Source of the DNA: Paenibacillus algicola
GTDB taxonomy: Bacteria; Bacillota; Bacilli; Paenibacillales; Paenibacillaceae
Direction: 5' to 3'
DNA: 64,000 nt
Assembly: GCF_005577435.1 (NCBI RefSeq)
Contig: NZ_CP040396.1
Coordinates: 4,357,001 to 4,421,000, forward strand
Positions 7,642 to 17,002 of the stretch are shown piece by piece. Each line of letters starts with the position of its first letter. Within the stretch, counting starts at the first letter, position 1. The notes below the pieces were generated by a model. The model was not told the DNA's origin, did no database searches, and was given only the letters and a program-made list of their open reading frames with translations. The position numbers and the translations under genes were made by a program.

Positions 7642-8792
7642 GTCTGTTCCTCCTGCCCTGAACGCTCTACTCTGTCACCGCCTCGCAGCACTTCTTCCAT
7701 TTCCTGTTGAAAATGATCCGCCATGCGAGACAAGGTAAACCTGCGAGACTGCTCCAGCCCGGCCTTTATCCTCTGCTGCCGATGTTCATCCTGCATCAGC
7801 TGCTTCACGCCCTCCAGAATCGAGGCCGCATCGCAGGGATCTACATAGATCGGAGCCTCACCTCCGACCTCCAGCAGAGCGCCCTGACCGGAGGTAACCA
7901 CCGGACAGCCGAGAGACATGGCCTCCAGCACCGGCAGCCCAAACCCTTCATACAGGGAGGGGAATAATAATCCCTCCGCATGGCGGTACAAGTACACCAG
8001 CACCTCATCCGGCGCTTCCACGAAGGTCACTCGCTCCTGCAGGCCGAGACGTCCCAGCAGATCCTGCTCCCACGGATTGCTTGGTCCCGTACAGACCAGC
8101 TGCAGGTCTCTCTCCTCCTCCCGCAGCCAGCGGGAGAGAGAGTGCAGCAGGAAACGGAAATTTTTGCGGCCGGTACGGTCTCCTACAAACAGCAAATACC
8201 GGGAAGGCAGGCCCTCTACTGCTCTTTCTGCCTTCATGGACAGCAAATTCCCGGTATGGATCACCGTCATATGAGGCTGCTCTGTCCCCGTCAAAGACAC
8301 GATATCCTGCGCGGTCTGATGCGAAATGGCAAACACCTTACTCACCCGGTGGATCAGGCTTGCCAGCCGATCGGCATTACTGCCTGCAGGATCATACAAT
8401 CCGTCAGGACCCAGCACACAGCGCATCGTATCGTGGACGACCATGAAGGAAGGCTTGCCACCAGGCAGGTCGTTCAGAAAGGAATCCTCGAACACGGGCG
8501 ACGTCATGAACAGCGCATCGTAATGTCCCTGCTTCACCTTTTGGCGGTACCACGCCTTGGACATCTTGTTTACGAACGTATAGAGCTTGCCGCCATAAGG
8601 CAGTCGGTCCAGAAGCGGCTTGGCGCGATCCAGCCACTGAAGCCTGCCCGAGATAAAGTCGCTTTGTGACCGCAGCAGCGGCAGATCCATCTCTACCCCT
8701 CTTCGCTCCAGCTCTTGAAACAGCGCGCTATAGTAGCGGACCATGCCGCACCGGCCATAGAAAAAAATCTCCGGATCTATCAATACCTTCAT
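7638..8792 (-). CDS. GT4 family glycosyltransferase
   Basis: About 384 residues with GT-B architecture. The C-terminal half carries the GT4 pattern: YLLFVGDRTGRKNFRFLL near residue 195, and the E-x7-E region LLFPSLYEGFGLPVLEAMSLG near 285 that grips the nucleotide sugar. The start MKVLIDPEIFFYGRCGMVRYY suits the first strand; the ATG at 8792 has a GAGGTGGGAG-type site, while a GTG at 8813 with AGGAAA is the alternative. The four-base overlap with the next gene indicates coupling. Confidence 0.85.
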   Translation of the reverse strand: MKVLIDPEIFFYGRCGMVRYYSALFQELERRGVEMDLPLLRSQSDFISGRLQWLDRAKPLLDRLPYGGKLYTFVNKMSKAWYRQKVKQGHYDALFMTSPVFEDSFLNDLPGGKPSFMVVHDTMRCVLGPDGLYDPAGSNADRLASLIHRVSKVFAISHQTAQDIVSLTGTEQPHMTVIHTGNLLSMKAERAVEGLPSRYLLFVGDRTGRKNFRFLLHSLSRWLREEERDLQLVCTGPSNPWEQDLLGRLGLQERVTFVEAPDEVLVYLYRHAEGLLFPSLYEGFGLPVLEAMSLGCPVVTSGQGALLEVGGEAPIYVDPCDAASILEGVKQLMQDEHRQQRIKAGLEQSRRFTLSRMADHFQQEMEEVLRGGDRVERSGQEEQT

Positions 8793-8830
8793 GTTGTCCC
8801 ACTCCCACCTCACTTTCCTGCTGCGTAAGC

Positions 8831-10219
8831 TTACAGTGACGACTTCGACCCGCCCGGGTAGTCTGTCATCTCAAACGTATACTTCTCTATGAATACCTGC
8901 CGCGCCTGATCCGAGAGACGAAAGGCCAGCTCCGGCGATTCCGCCAGCCGCTCACAGGCCGCCGCGAACTCCTCGGCGGTCTCGGCCGGCACATAATGCT
9001 CCTGCGGCGTTAAGCCTAGCCCGTATACCGACTCCCCTGTAGCCACGATCGGACGCCCGAAGCCCATCGCTTCCAGAATCTTCAGCTTTGTGCCGCCGCC
9101 GGCATGAAGCGGAGAGACGACGATATAGCTTGGGCGGTATACCTCTTCAACCCGCTCAACCCGTCCATAGTAATGGACGCCCTCACTGTCATTCAGCCGT
9201 CTTCGCAGGTCCTCGCTGCTCGTATGTCCCGCTACATGAAGTGTCCAGGCCGAATTGACTCCTCTCAGGCGGGGCAGCACCTCCCGAAGCAGCCAGGAGA
9301 CCGCCTCTTCATTCGGGAAATAATCGAGCGAGCCGATAAACAGCAGGCTGCGAGGCGTATCCGGAAGCGGAAGGCGCACCGGCGTGCCGGCCAGACGGTT
9401 AGGCATGACATGAAGGCGCAGCTGCGGCAGCCTGTGCTGGAGCAGGGCCTGATCCTCCTCCGAGCAGACATACACGGCTTCAAAGTCGCGCCCCATGCGC
9501 TCCTCTTCCCGCTTGAAATGCATTCCCCGAAGCATATAGAGGAGAGATCTTGGCCATTGCCCTTCTTGCCGGTACAAGCGCGCGATTTTGTAATGCGTCG
9601 AGGATTCCATATCGTCCAGGTCCAGCTCCATCGCCGGACAGCTTGTCAAACGCTGCAGGTATACAGCGTACTCTCTCAGGTAGAGCCGGAAGCATACAAT
9701 CTTGTCCAGCTTCATACCGCTGTAATAGGGTCTTAGCTGCTCCTGCTCTTCCTCTCCCATTGTCGGCCAGCCGGACAGAGAGGCATGAGAGATTTGTCCA
9801 CTGCACAGAGACACGAGCGCTTGACATAGCTGCTTTCCCCTGGAGTGCTCTTTCGGGCTGGCATGGATATAGCGAAGCCGGGGGTGAAGCCTCAGCATGG
9901 CATGGTCAGGGGGAGCCTGACTGCCTGAGAGAACGACAAGCATATGAACCTCATAGCTCTCCTCCAGCTTCTGTGTCCACTGACAAGCCCGCTTCTCTCT
10001 GCCGGCTCCGTTCGGATCGGGAAACACCGGAGAGATCAGCAATAGCCGGGGACGCGGCGCGGCGCAGTCCGTCACGTTGTCCGGGCCTGCCAGAGGCAGG
10101 GCATTATGCGTTGTCTTGCGCCGGTATTGAGGTGGCAGAGGCACTCTCCTCCGGCCTTGTGAACAAGGCACCTCCGGCGGCCAAACTGCCAAGCTCGGCC
10201 GCGATGTCAGCAGATCCAT
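8831..10219 (-). CDS. Glycosyltransferase (group 1/GT4-like) with N-terminal extension
   Basis: 462 residues from the ATG at 10219, which is preceded by AGGAAGGGGAG; an in-frame start at 10321 would lie inside the ABC gene. Residues 1-65 form a basic, proline-rich extension. Then RLLLISPVFPDPNGAGREKR begins a GT-B fold, with RSLLFIGSLDYFPNEEAVSW near residue 295, YGRVERVEEVYRPSYIVVSP near 370 and GGGTKLKILEAMGFGRPIVA near 395, the typical donor site. Resembles PslH/sugar-transfer proteins. It begins 16 bases after the ABC gene. The extension has no recognised function. Confidence 0.83.
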   Translation of the reverse strand: MDLLTSRPSLAVWPPEVPCSQGRRRVPLPPQYRRKTTHNALPLAGPDNVTDCAAPRPRLLLISPVFPDPNGAGREKRACQWTQKLEESYEVHMLVVLSGSQAPPDHAMLRLHPRLRYIHASPKEHSRGKQLCQALVSLCSGQISHASLSGWPTMGEEEQEQLRPYYSGMKLDKIVCFRLYLREYAVYLQRLTSCPAMELDLDDMESSTHYKIARLYRQEGQWPRSLLYMLRGMHFKREEERMGRDFEAVYVCSEEDQALLQHRLPQLRLHVMPNRLAGTPVRLPLPDTPRSLLFIGSLDYFPNEEAVSWLLREVLPRLRGVNSAWTLHVAGHTSSEDLRRRLNDSEGVHYYGRVERVEEVYRPSYIVVSPLHAGGGTKLKILEAMGFGRPIVATGESVYGLGLTPQEHYVPAETAEEFAAACERLAESPELAFRLSDQARQVFIEKYTFEMTDYPGGSKSSL

Positions 10220-10235
10220 GGAAACTCCCCTTCCT

Positions 10236-11909
10236 CTATAGCTCAATGACCTGGGTGGCAAACGCTTTAGCATTTTCTTTTCGGTGCGAGATGAACACAA
10301 CCGCGCCCTTTCCCATGGCATGACAAATGCTGGACATCACCTGCCGCTCGGTCTCTTCATCCAGCGCGGAGGTCGCTTCATCCAGCAGCAGCAGACGCGG
10401 CTGATGATACAGCGCCCGCGCGATGCCTAGCCGCTGCCGTTGTCCGCCAGAGAGGAGGATGCCGTTGTCCCCGGCCAGCGTGTTGAGCCCCTGGGGCAAG
10501 CTTCGGACCAGGCTCTCCAGCTTCACCAGAGACAGCACCTTCATCATCCTCTGCTCATCCGCCCTCTCCTGCGTAAAGCTGATATTCTCCGCAATCGTCC
10601 CGCTCAGCAGCGCCGTTTCCTGCGGCACATACGCAATCCCCCCTGCACCCGGCTCTATACTCCGTGAGGTACGCACCTGCCCCCGAGAGGGCGGGATGAA
10701 GCCGGCGAGAATCATCATGAGCGTGCTTTTGCCCCGGCCGGAATCCCCGGAGATCGAAATGCGGTCACCCTCGCAGATGCTCACAGACAGCTGCTTCATC
10801 ATCGCCCTGTCGTCTTCGTAGGCAAAAGAAATTCCCTCCAGTCTCAGCAGCTCCGGCTCTTGAAGGGACACGCTGTGAGAAGGAGCGTCAGCTCCCTGCT
10901 CCCCTTGTGCAAGCTCCTGCTTCAGGATACTCAGCTGGCTGTGTGTCCCTTCCAGCTCGGCGTAGGAGGAAATGAGCAGGGACATGGACGGAATCAATCG
11001 GCGGGACAAAATGGTAAACGACGCCAGGCCGGCAATAAGCTGCGGTGTGCCAGCCTGATCGACCGAAATAACGTACAGAATGCCGAGTCCGATGGCGAGG
11101 GTGAACAGCGATTCCAGAGCGATTTTGGGGATATGCGGCAGCACCGACAGGGAGATCTTGGCCTGACTGAGCCGGTCCAGCTCCTTGACCGCCCGCTCCT
11201 CCATCACCTTTTCGGCTCCAAATACCCGAATCTCCCGAAACAAATTCAGATTCTCATGCAGGCGGTTATAATAGCTCTGCTCATGCACGTTATGCTCATG
11301 GGCAGCCCGGTTGATCCGGGGCTTCATCACCCGGCTCGTCAGCCGGCCGAACAGCAGCAGCACCGCGAGCCCCGCCAGCACCGCTCCCGGAGCCAGAACC
11401 AGCATCGTTCCCGCCAGCAGCACCAGATTCATGACCGAGCCGATAAAATTAAAAAACACCTGGTACGAAAATGCACTGTCCAGCGCCGTTGCGGTCAGAT
11501 GCTTTGCCTTCACGGCTCGGGTCCCGGCGGTGAAATCTTTCCAGGACATATTCATGTACATATGTAACAGCCGGCTCGAATACTCCCGGTACAAACGCTG
11601 GGTGAAGGTGCGGGACTGCCACACGGAAATATATTCAAGGATTTGCCTGAGGAGCGTTACCCCAATGAACAGCCCCATGAGTCCAGACAGATCCTCTTGC
11701 CCGAAGGACCATCCTCCCATCGCGGCAGGCTCTGCCTGCAGCGTCATAACGAGGACGTAGGTCACGTATACGATCAATAGATCCACAGCCGGCAGGACGC
11801 AGGCCAGTCCCAGTGCCAGCTGCAGCCTGGACTTCAGCGCCGCTGGAGCCGCTGCATAAATTTCCCGCAGCCGGTAGCATTGCGCCTTCAGCTTCAACAC
11901 CTCAGTCAT
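10236..11909 (-). CDS. ABC transporter, fused membrane and ATPase domains (PglK/MsbA-like)
   Basis: 557 residues: a type-IV exporter half-transporter. Residues 25-320 hold about six membrane segments (for example VDLLIVYVTYVLVMTL and GLFIGVTLLRQILEYI). The nucleotide-binding domain has Walker A GDSGRGKSTLM near residue 390, Q-loop YVPQETALLSG, signature LSGGQRQRLGIARAL near 490 and Walker B LLLLDEATSALDEET near 515, with the switch His in FISHRKE. All ATPase motifs look intact. Placed inside a glycosyltransferase operon, and similar in length to PglK, it may flip a lipid-linked oligosaccharide; that role is inferred from context. The ATG at 11909 overlaps the upstream gene by eight bases. Confidence 0.87.
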   Translation of the reverse strand: MTEVLKLKAQCYRLREIYAAAPAALKSRLQLALGLACVLPAVDLLIVYVTYVLVMTLQAEPAAMGGWSFGQEDLSGLMGLFIGVTLLRQILEYISVWQSRTFTQRLYREYSSRLLHMYMNMSWKDFTAGTRAVKAKHLTATALDSAFSYQVFFNFIGSVMNLVLLAGTMLVLAPGAVLAGLAVLLLFGRLTSRVMKPRINRAAHEHNVHEQSYYNRLHENLNLFREIRVFGAEKVMEERAVKELDRLSQAKISLSVLPHIPKIALESLFTLAIGLGILYVISVDQAGTPQLIAGLASFTILSRRLIPSMSLLISSYAELEGTHSQLSILKQELAQGEQGADAPSHSVSLQEPELLRLEGISFAYEDDRAMMKQLSVSICEGDRISISGDSGRGKSTLMMILAGFIPPSRGQVRTSRSIEPGAGGIAYVPQETALLSGTIAENISFTQERADEQRMMKVLSLVKLESLVRSLPQGLNTLAGDNGILLSGGQRQRLGIARALYHQPRLLLLDEATSALDEETERQVMSSICHAMGKGAVVFISHRKENAKAFATQVIEL

Positions 11910-12831
11910 GCCATGCCCTCTGTATGCGGCGGAAGAAAAGAGCCAGGTTCTCCACCCGATTTCTCCAGATCTCTCTCTGATACACGCTCCGTGCATAAAC
12001 CTCATCCTGCGGCAAAAAAGGACGTCCCAGCGCGCTGTAAGTGCTGCTGCCGTGCGCGATAAAATGCGGCGTCAATCGCCCTGCATGAAAATACGTGAAA
12101 TCATTGCGTTCCTTGTTCCACCACAGATGGCTCCATAAATGCAGACTGTATACATTCTCCGGCAGCTCCACCTGCTGGTGGAACAGACGGCGTATGCCCT
12201 CCCGGCTCCAGTCCAGATGGAAAAAGGACGACTCCGGCTCCACATGAACAAGCTCCGGAAAGCTGCGGCTGAGCCGGTACGGCAGAAACGTCGAGTGCGC
12301 ACTCCACGAGCCGTCAAATTCCTGCATGATGGAATCCAGCCAGTACTGAATAAAGCGCGAGCCCGGCTCCGCCATAATCAAAGCGTTGCACAGCGAGCCG
12401 CCGGCTTCCCGGGCAGCGGAAACGTTCAGATCCACTTTTTCATGGCCCATGACACAGGGATGGCGGTACAGCTCTTCCGGAATCGGCCTCACAAACATCG
12501 TATCAATATCTGCATACACCCCGCCGTATTCCAGCAGCATCTCCAGCCGGGAGATGTCAGACAGGTGCGCATAACGGTATTGCTCAAGCGAAGGGTCTTT
12601 ATAATCATAGGCGGCCATAGATTCATCCTGCTGAATGGGGTGTAGCACCAGGGAATCCTTGATACGGTCCCACCACTCCCCATACGGAAGGTGCTCATAG
12701 TGAAAATACACCCGTTCCGGCCGGTTCACCTCTATACAGGAGGCAATCGCCATATAGTGCGAGAGATGGAAGGGCTCGGTCTGCGGCTTCAAGCCGAACA
12801 CAAAGTGAAACACCTTGGGAATCATCGTCAT
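11902..12831 (-). CDS. GT32-like (OCH1/capsular) glycosyltransferase
   Basis: 309 residues. IPKVFHFVFGLKPQTEPFH opens the protein, and LSDISRLEMLLEYGGVYADI with DTMF follows near residues 90-118, the diagnostic DxD-containing block of the glycosyltransferase sugar-binding (DXD) family. HLWSHLWWNKERND near 235 gives the late His/Trp element. These enzymes transfer hexoses to membrane or surface acceptors. The ATG at 12831 overlaps the stop of the upstream gene as ATGA and has GAGGTG upstream; it sits directly before the ABC transporter. Confidence 0.84.
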   Translation of the reverse strand: MTMIPKVFHFVFGLKPQTEPFHLSHYMAIASCIEVNRPERVYFHYEHLPYGEWWDRIKDSLVLHPIQQDESMAAYDYKDPSLEQYRYAHLSDISRLEMLLEYGGVYADIDTMFVRPIPEELYRHPCVMGHEKVDLNVSAAREAGGSLCNALIMAEPGSRFIQYWLDSIMQEFDGSWSAHSTFLPYRLSRSFPELVHVEPESSFFHLDWSREGIRRLFHQQVELPENVYSLHLWSHLWWNKERNDFTYFHAGRLTPHFIAHGSSTYSALGRPFLPQDEVYARSVYQREIWRNRVENLALFFRRIQRAWHD

Positions 12832-13982
12832 GGAAAAAGCACCTCTATGCATGTATTGGCAATACGCTCAGGATGGAAGGCACGCGACACCTTGTCCCGA
12901 AGCTGCTCGCCTTTATGCTTCGCCCGGGACGGGTCCTGATAGATTGCCCGTAATACCTTGCGTACCTCCTGCTTGTCCACGGCCGCCCATTGCTGCTCCT
13001 GGGTATAGGAGCCTTTGCCGAACGCGGTGGCCACACGCTCCAGCTGGAACGGCAGCAGATAAGCATCCTCCGGAGACAAATAATCCAGCTGTCCGCCGTG
13101 GGAGGTCATCACAACGGCCTTGCCGTACCAGGCGGCTTCATACGCGCCCATACCCCAGCCTTCGCCGCGCGTGCAGGAGACGAAGCAGTCTCCCTGCTGA
13201 TGCAGCCAGGCGAGATCGCCGGCACACCATTCCTTCGTCACATGCAGTATACGTCCTCCTTCAGGCTGCGCTTCCGTCAGCTTCTTCAAGCTGGAGCTGC
13301 TGGAGTCAAAGGTCGGCCGGAGAAACAGCTTCTTCCAGCTGCGGCGGCAGGTCGTCCAGTCCAAGGCGTCTGTCTTCAAGAGAAGGACGGCCTTCTCATC
13401 TTGGTGAAACTCCTCCCGAAAAGCCTCGATCAGCAAAGGCTGGTTCTTTCGCTCATTCCACATGCCAATGCTATAAAAGAGAAAGCGGCCTTCCGCCTCT
13501 GCAAGCACCTTTTGCAGATCATGACTTGGCGCTGTGTGCGGGGTCGCCCCACCAAACTCTGACACATGCGGCAGCACAACCACCGGCACTTCCACGCCGC
13601 AAGCCAGCAGCACCTCCCGGTTCCACTGACTTGGCACAAACACGCCGTGCAGCCGGTTCAGCAGTCCCGCCCAGTGCGGCGGAATGCGATCGGTCTCCCA
13701 GGCGGTGTAGCCCCAGACCGGTGCGTGCGGGTGCGTGCGGCTTGTCTTCTCCAGCCAGTACGGATAATATTCCGGCACGGTGTGAATGATCACCGCCTCG
13801 GCGGAGGCTCGGGCAGGGAAGCGCTCCTCCCGCACCAGAATGCCGCCGCGGTTCACGCGTCCGGAGCGGATCAAGGTCTGCTCTACCCTGATGCCGGCGG
13901 CCTTCAGCGCAGTGATCAGACCGGCCGCGGCCGTTCCGTAACCGGTCTGTTCGTCGCAGGAAATATAACGAACGCTTCTCAA
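12828..13982 (-). CDS. GT4-like glycosyltransferase
   Basis: 384 residues from a TTG at 13982 that overlaps the previous stop as TTGA and has AGGAGG five bases upstream. GT-B features: YISCDEQTGYGTAAAGLI at the N-terminus, FVPSQWNREVLLACGV near residue 115, FLFYSIGMWNERKNQPLLIE near 170 and FVSCTRGEGWGMGAYEAAWYG near 265 (the E-x7-E donor loop, here ending in EAAW). The N-terminal pocket differs from standard GT4 enzymes and matches the family found in surface-polysaccharide clusters. Donor sugar unknown. Confidence 0.83.
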   Translation of the reverse strand: MRSVRYISCDEQTGYGTAAAGLITALKAAGIRVEQTLIRSGRVNRGGILVREERFPARASAEAVIIHTVPEYYPYWLEKTSRTHPHAPVWGYTAWETDRIPPHWAGLLNRLHGVFVPSQWNREVLLACGVEVPVVVLPHVSEFGGATPHTAPSHDLQKVLAEAEGRFLFYSIGMWNERKNQPLLIEAFREEFHQDEKAVLLLKTDALDWTTCRRSWKKLFLRPTFDSSSSSLKKLTEAQPEGGRILHVTKEWCAGDLAWLHQQGDCFVSCTRGEGWGMGAYEAAWYGKAVVMTSHGGQLDYLSPEDAYLLPFQLERVATAFGKGSYTQEQQWAAVDKQEVRKVLRAIYQDPSRAKHKGEQLRDKVSRAFHPERIANTCIEVLFP

Positions 13983-15028
13983 GACGTCCTCCTGCTGAGG
14001 TCCTGAAGCGAAAGCTTGTAATAGCGGTATAGCTTGCAGGTATAATACACGAACCGGGTACGCCTGGTTTGGAGCAGCGTCTTGTACAATTGAGGCAGAA
14101 GCCCCGGCTTGTATGCCTTATCGATCTTGTCCATCACCTTCTGGTCGTTCAGGATGCTGCGGATATATGCCAGCTTCTCGGACCGGGTCAGGGGGCAGTC
14201 TTTATAGAACAGATTAATGAAGCTGATGATCGTATTCGGCACGAAAATATAATACGCTTTCGGCTCCAGTTCCCCTTGAATGCCAACGCTCCCCAGCAAA
14301 TATTCCAGCGCCTTATCATGTGCCAGGTTGACAGAGTGAAACTGCTGAGGGCGGTAGCTGGTCGTGAGGGAGCCTTCTTTTTTCTTCGTGTAGTAGTACA
14401 GGGATTGATTCAGAATAAACACCGAGCGGCAGTATTTCAGATACTCTATATTAAAAATAAGGTCCTCCGCATAATGAACTCCATCCGGCATCTTGATATC
14501 ATGGTCCTGGATGATGCTAGCTTTATAGAGTCTCGCACAGGGACTGTTAATGAGTGCGGTTTCAAACAGAGAAAGAATTTCTGCAGCATGTTCTTTCGAG
14601 ATGCTGATCTTGCCGTCAAAGGCGAGCTCGGGGCGCAGCATTCTCTTGTTCTTGAAGTACACATACTCAACCGTCATTGGACTGATCACCAGATCACTCC
14701 CGCTCTCCTTCATTCCGTGAATAAGCTCCGCGAACATCGTCGGCATAATGTAATCGTCGGCATCAATAAAGGAAATATAATTCCCGCGCGCGTGGCGAAT
14801 ACCCAGATTACGGGCCGCGGACGGACCCTGATTATGCTGCTGAAATACAGAAATTCGGCTGTCCCGCTGCGCATATTCCTGACAGATGAAGAAGCTCTCG
14901 TCCTGCGAGCCATCATCCACCAGCAGTAATTCAAAATCCGCATAGGATTGCTGCTGGATCGAATCCAGACATTTACGAATATAACGTTCCACATTGTACA
15001 CCGGAATAATAATCGATAGTTCAGCCAT
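13979..15028 (-). CDS. GT2 family glycosyltransferase
   Basis: 349 residues from the ATG at 15028. A classical GT-A/GT2 domain: LSIIIPVYNVERYIRKCLDS at the start, LLLVDDGSQDES near residue 38, GPSAARNLGI near 67 and YISFIDADDYIMP near 84, the last holding the metal-binding DxD. The C-terminal 120 residues are helical and basic. An in-frame ATG at 15103 exists, but its bases form part of a TATAAT element (15102-15107), so it would lie upstream of the transcript start. First gene of the seven-gene glycan operon. Confidence 0.84.
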   Translation of the reverse strand: MAELSIIIPVYNVERYIRKCLDSIQQQSYADFELLLVDDGSQDESFFICQEYAQRDSRISVFQQHNQGPSAARNLGIRHARGNYISFIDADDYIMPTMFAELIHGMKESGSDLVISPMTVEYVYFKNKRMLRPELAFDGKISISKEHAAEILSLFETALINSPCARLYKASIIQDHDIKMPDGVHYAEDLIFNIEYLKYCRSVFILNQSLYYYTKKKEGSLTTSYRPQQFHSVNLAHDKALEYLLGSVGIQGELEPKAYYIFVPNTIISFINLFYKDCPLTRSEKLAYIRSILNDQKVMDKIDKAYKPGLLPQLYKTLLQTRRTRFVYYTCKLYRYYKLSLQDLSRRTS

Positions 15029-15101
15029 TGTGTTCAGCTCGCTTTTGTTAAATTTGACTTCATTCCACGGCAGGAGTAACTCTTCTTCTGATTTTAGTTC
15101 C

Positions 15102-15107
15102 ATTATA
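15102..15107 (-). promoter_or_regulatory. -10 element of the glycan operon promoter
   Basis: TATAAT on the minus strand (ATTATA at plus 15102-15107), about 75 bases upstream of the chosen GT2 start. The -35 region at the matching spacing is weak, so this call rests on the perfect -10, its position at the head of the operon, and the absence of a competing ribosome site at the overlapping ATG. Confidence 0.4.
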
Positions 15108-15197
15108 TAGCACTATTACGACAATAAACATCAGAATCATGTATATTTCGACAATTATACAGAGGCATACTCACAAAATACTCACAAGCAACGAAAA

Positions 15198-15237
15198 CAC
15201 AGCCCCCCTGCACGACTGAACGTGCAGAGGGGCTGTG
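15198..15237 (-). terminator. Intrinsic terminator after the SLH gene
   Basis: CACAGCCCC-CCTGCACG and CGTGCAG-AGGGGCTGTG form a long, GC-rich stem with a six-base loop. On the minus strand it is followed by TTTTCG (AAAA on the plus strand). It separates the SLH/choice-of-anchor transcription unit from the glycan operon. Confidence 0.72.
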
Positions 15238-15262
15238 AAATTTCGACCTATCATTTACTGTC

Positions 15263-16508
15263 TTACTTACTCATACCCTGCAGAAGCAGCGCCAGCAGCT
15301 TCGCAGCTTCCTCGCGGCTTGCAGCCGCCTTCGGCTGGAACAATCCACCCGGCGTGCCCTGAATCATACCTGCACGTTGAAGCTGCTCGACATCCGCCTG
15401 CGCCCAGGCACTGATCGCGCTGCGATCACGGAACGATTCGAGACTGCCCTCGGCGTCCGGCACAGGCAGCTCATATTCGATATGCCGGACATAGCGGCCC
15501 AGCATGACGGCCAGCTCTTCCCGGGTGATGAGATCATGAGGCTTGAAGGTATCCGGGCCTTTGCCCAAAGCAATACCTTCACGGGAAGCCCAGTGAATAA
15601 TGTCCGCATACCAGTGACTGGCAATCACATCTTTGAACGGCTGCTCCCCGGCAATGCTCAGGCTGTCCCCGGACATCCTCGCGAGCACGCTCAGGAACTC
15701 CGCTCGTGTCATGGAAGAACCAGGCTGAAAGCGGTCTGCTCCATAGCCCTGCACCAAACCACGCGCGGCCAGGTACGTAACATAACTCTGCGACCACCCG
15801 GAAACATCACGGAACTCCTGCTTGTTATACCCGATCCCATAAATGGAGAAATGCTTAACGGCAAAGGTATACATCCCGTTGGTTGAATCTAACCATCCAT
15901 TTGGTACGGCCGTCAGGGTGCCGTTCTCGGCAATATGATATACAACCAGAGCGTCACGAACTTCGCCCGCTGCAGCCGAATATGGAATGGACACCTTGAC
16001 GGTGCCGCCGCCAAAGTCGGCAACGGTGCCTCCTTCGTGACGGATGCTTAGATCAAGTACAGGCCGATTCCCTGTCACCGTCTTCACGAGGACTGGCATT
16101 GCAGCGGTTTCGATCTTGGACACCTCAATCTGCATGGCTCCGCGCACCTGGGTTTGGAAGGCCTGAATCACTTTCGTGTCCATCGACAGCTGTGCAAGAG
16201 GCGTGGTGATGGACAAATGGGGGATTCCGCTGCCGCTCAGCAAGGCGGCTGTACCTTCCGGCAGCTCCAGGGAGACCCGGTTAGCTGATGCCGCTCCTGC
16301 AGACAGCTGAAGCTCCAGCATTCTCTTCTTGGAAGAACTTCCGGCATCCTGCTTCCACAGCTCAATCAGCGACTTCATCTGATCTCCAGAGACGACGGCC
16401 TTCGTGACTCCGCTCACCTGGCTTCCAGGCACTTGAAGGAACACCTTCGCTCCATCCGGGCTAACTCCGGTCTGTCCCGGCAGGGACGGCGAAGGGGACG
16501 GCGATCCC
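15263..16508 (-). CDS. SLH-domain cell-surface protein, C-terminal part (frameshifted)
   Basis: Carries three S-layer homology domains at the C-terminus (FRDVSGWSQSYVTYLAARGL, FKDVIASHWYADIIHWASRE and FRDRSAISAWAQADVEQL start them), which bind pyruvylated secondary wall polysaccharide. Before them lies a beta-rich region of about 230 residues. The first Met in this frame is at 16444, but coding similarity continues upstream as a Gly/Ser/Pro linker (GSPSPSPSLPGQTG) to about 16508, where it meets the N-terminal fragment in another frame. No signal peptide exists in this frame. With the next feature it is one gene broken by one extra base or a two-base loss; real mutation and sequence error are both possible. 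Confidence 0.85.
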
Positions 16509-16970
16509 GGTTGGACCGGGACTGCCCGTGGACCCGCCCGGTGAGCCTGTATCTGGGTTGTTGGGATGTTGCGGGCTGGAGGCCAGGATCGTTAACGGCC
16601 GGGTCACCCGGCTGTCGCCAGAGGCAGCAGACACCTCGTATGAACCCGAAGCCCAAGCCGACGGGACGGTGATCGCGCTGCGATACTGGTTCAATGACGT
16701 CTTTACGGTATCGAAATAGAGTATTTCACCTGCCGTATTGCGCACAGTGAGAATAACATCGGAGGAATGGGACCCTCCGGAAAAGACAAGCTCCTTACCC
16801 GCTGCAGCTTGTGCCGGAGCCTCCAGCGTCAGCGTGGATGCCTGGCTCACGGCCTGTAAAGGGGCCGAAACCGCGCCTGCCTCAGGCAGAAGTGCTGAAC
16901 TGTGGGCGGCAGGCGGCAGGCAAGCTGCGCCGAATGTAACCATCACCAAGGCAGCGACCCAATTGCGCAT
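16461..16970 (-). CDS. SLH-domain surface protein, N-terminal part with signal peptide
   Basis: Begins MRNWVAALVMVTFGAACLPP, a secretion signal, from the ATG at 16970 with AAGAGGA seven bases upstream (an ATG at 17000 is in frame but has a poorer site). A small beta domain follows (TLTLEAPAQAAAGKELVFSG, SYEVSAASGDSRVTRPLTIL), then a linker with SPGGSTGSPGPTG. The frame then leaves the repetitive linker and stops at 16461. Removing one base from the GGG at 16506-16508 joins it smoothly to the downstream SLH reading. It starts just after the choice-of-anchor gene, so the two are probably co-transcribed. Confidence 0.75.
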   Translation of the reverse strand: MRNWVAALVMVTFGAACLPPAAHSSALLPEAGAVSAPLQAVSQASTLTLEAPAQAAAGKELVFSGGSHSSDVILTVRNTAGEILYFDTVKTSLNQYRSAITVPSAWASGSYEVSAASGDSRVTRPLTILASSPQHPNNPDTGSPGGSTGSPGPTGIAVPFAVPAGTDRS

Positions 16971-17002
16971 GCCTGTTCCTCTTCGTTGTAGATTTCTCAT
17001 CT

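Noticed and set aside
12815..13789. Plus-strand 324-codon reading, Arg/Pro/Ser-rich
   Set aside because: Lies wholly opposite a GT4 gene with clear motifs; low-complexity composition typical of the non-coding strand of GC-rich genes.
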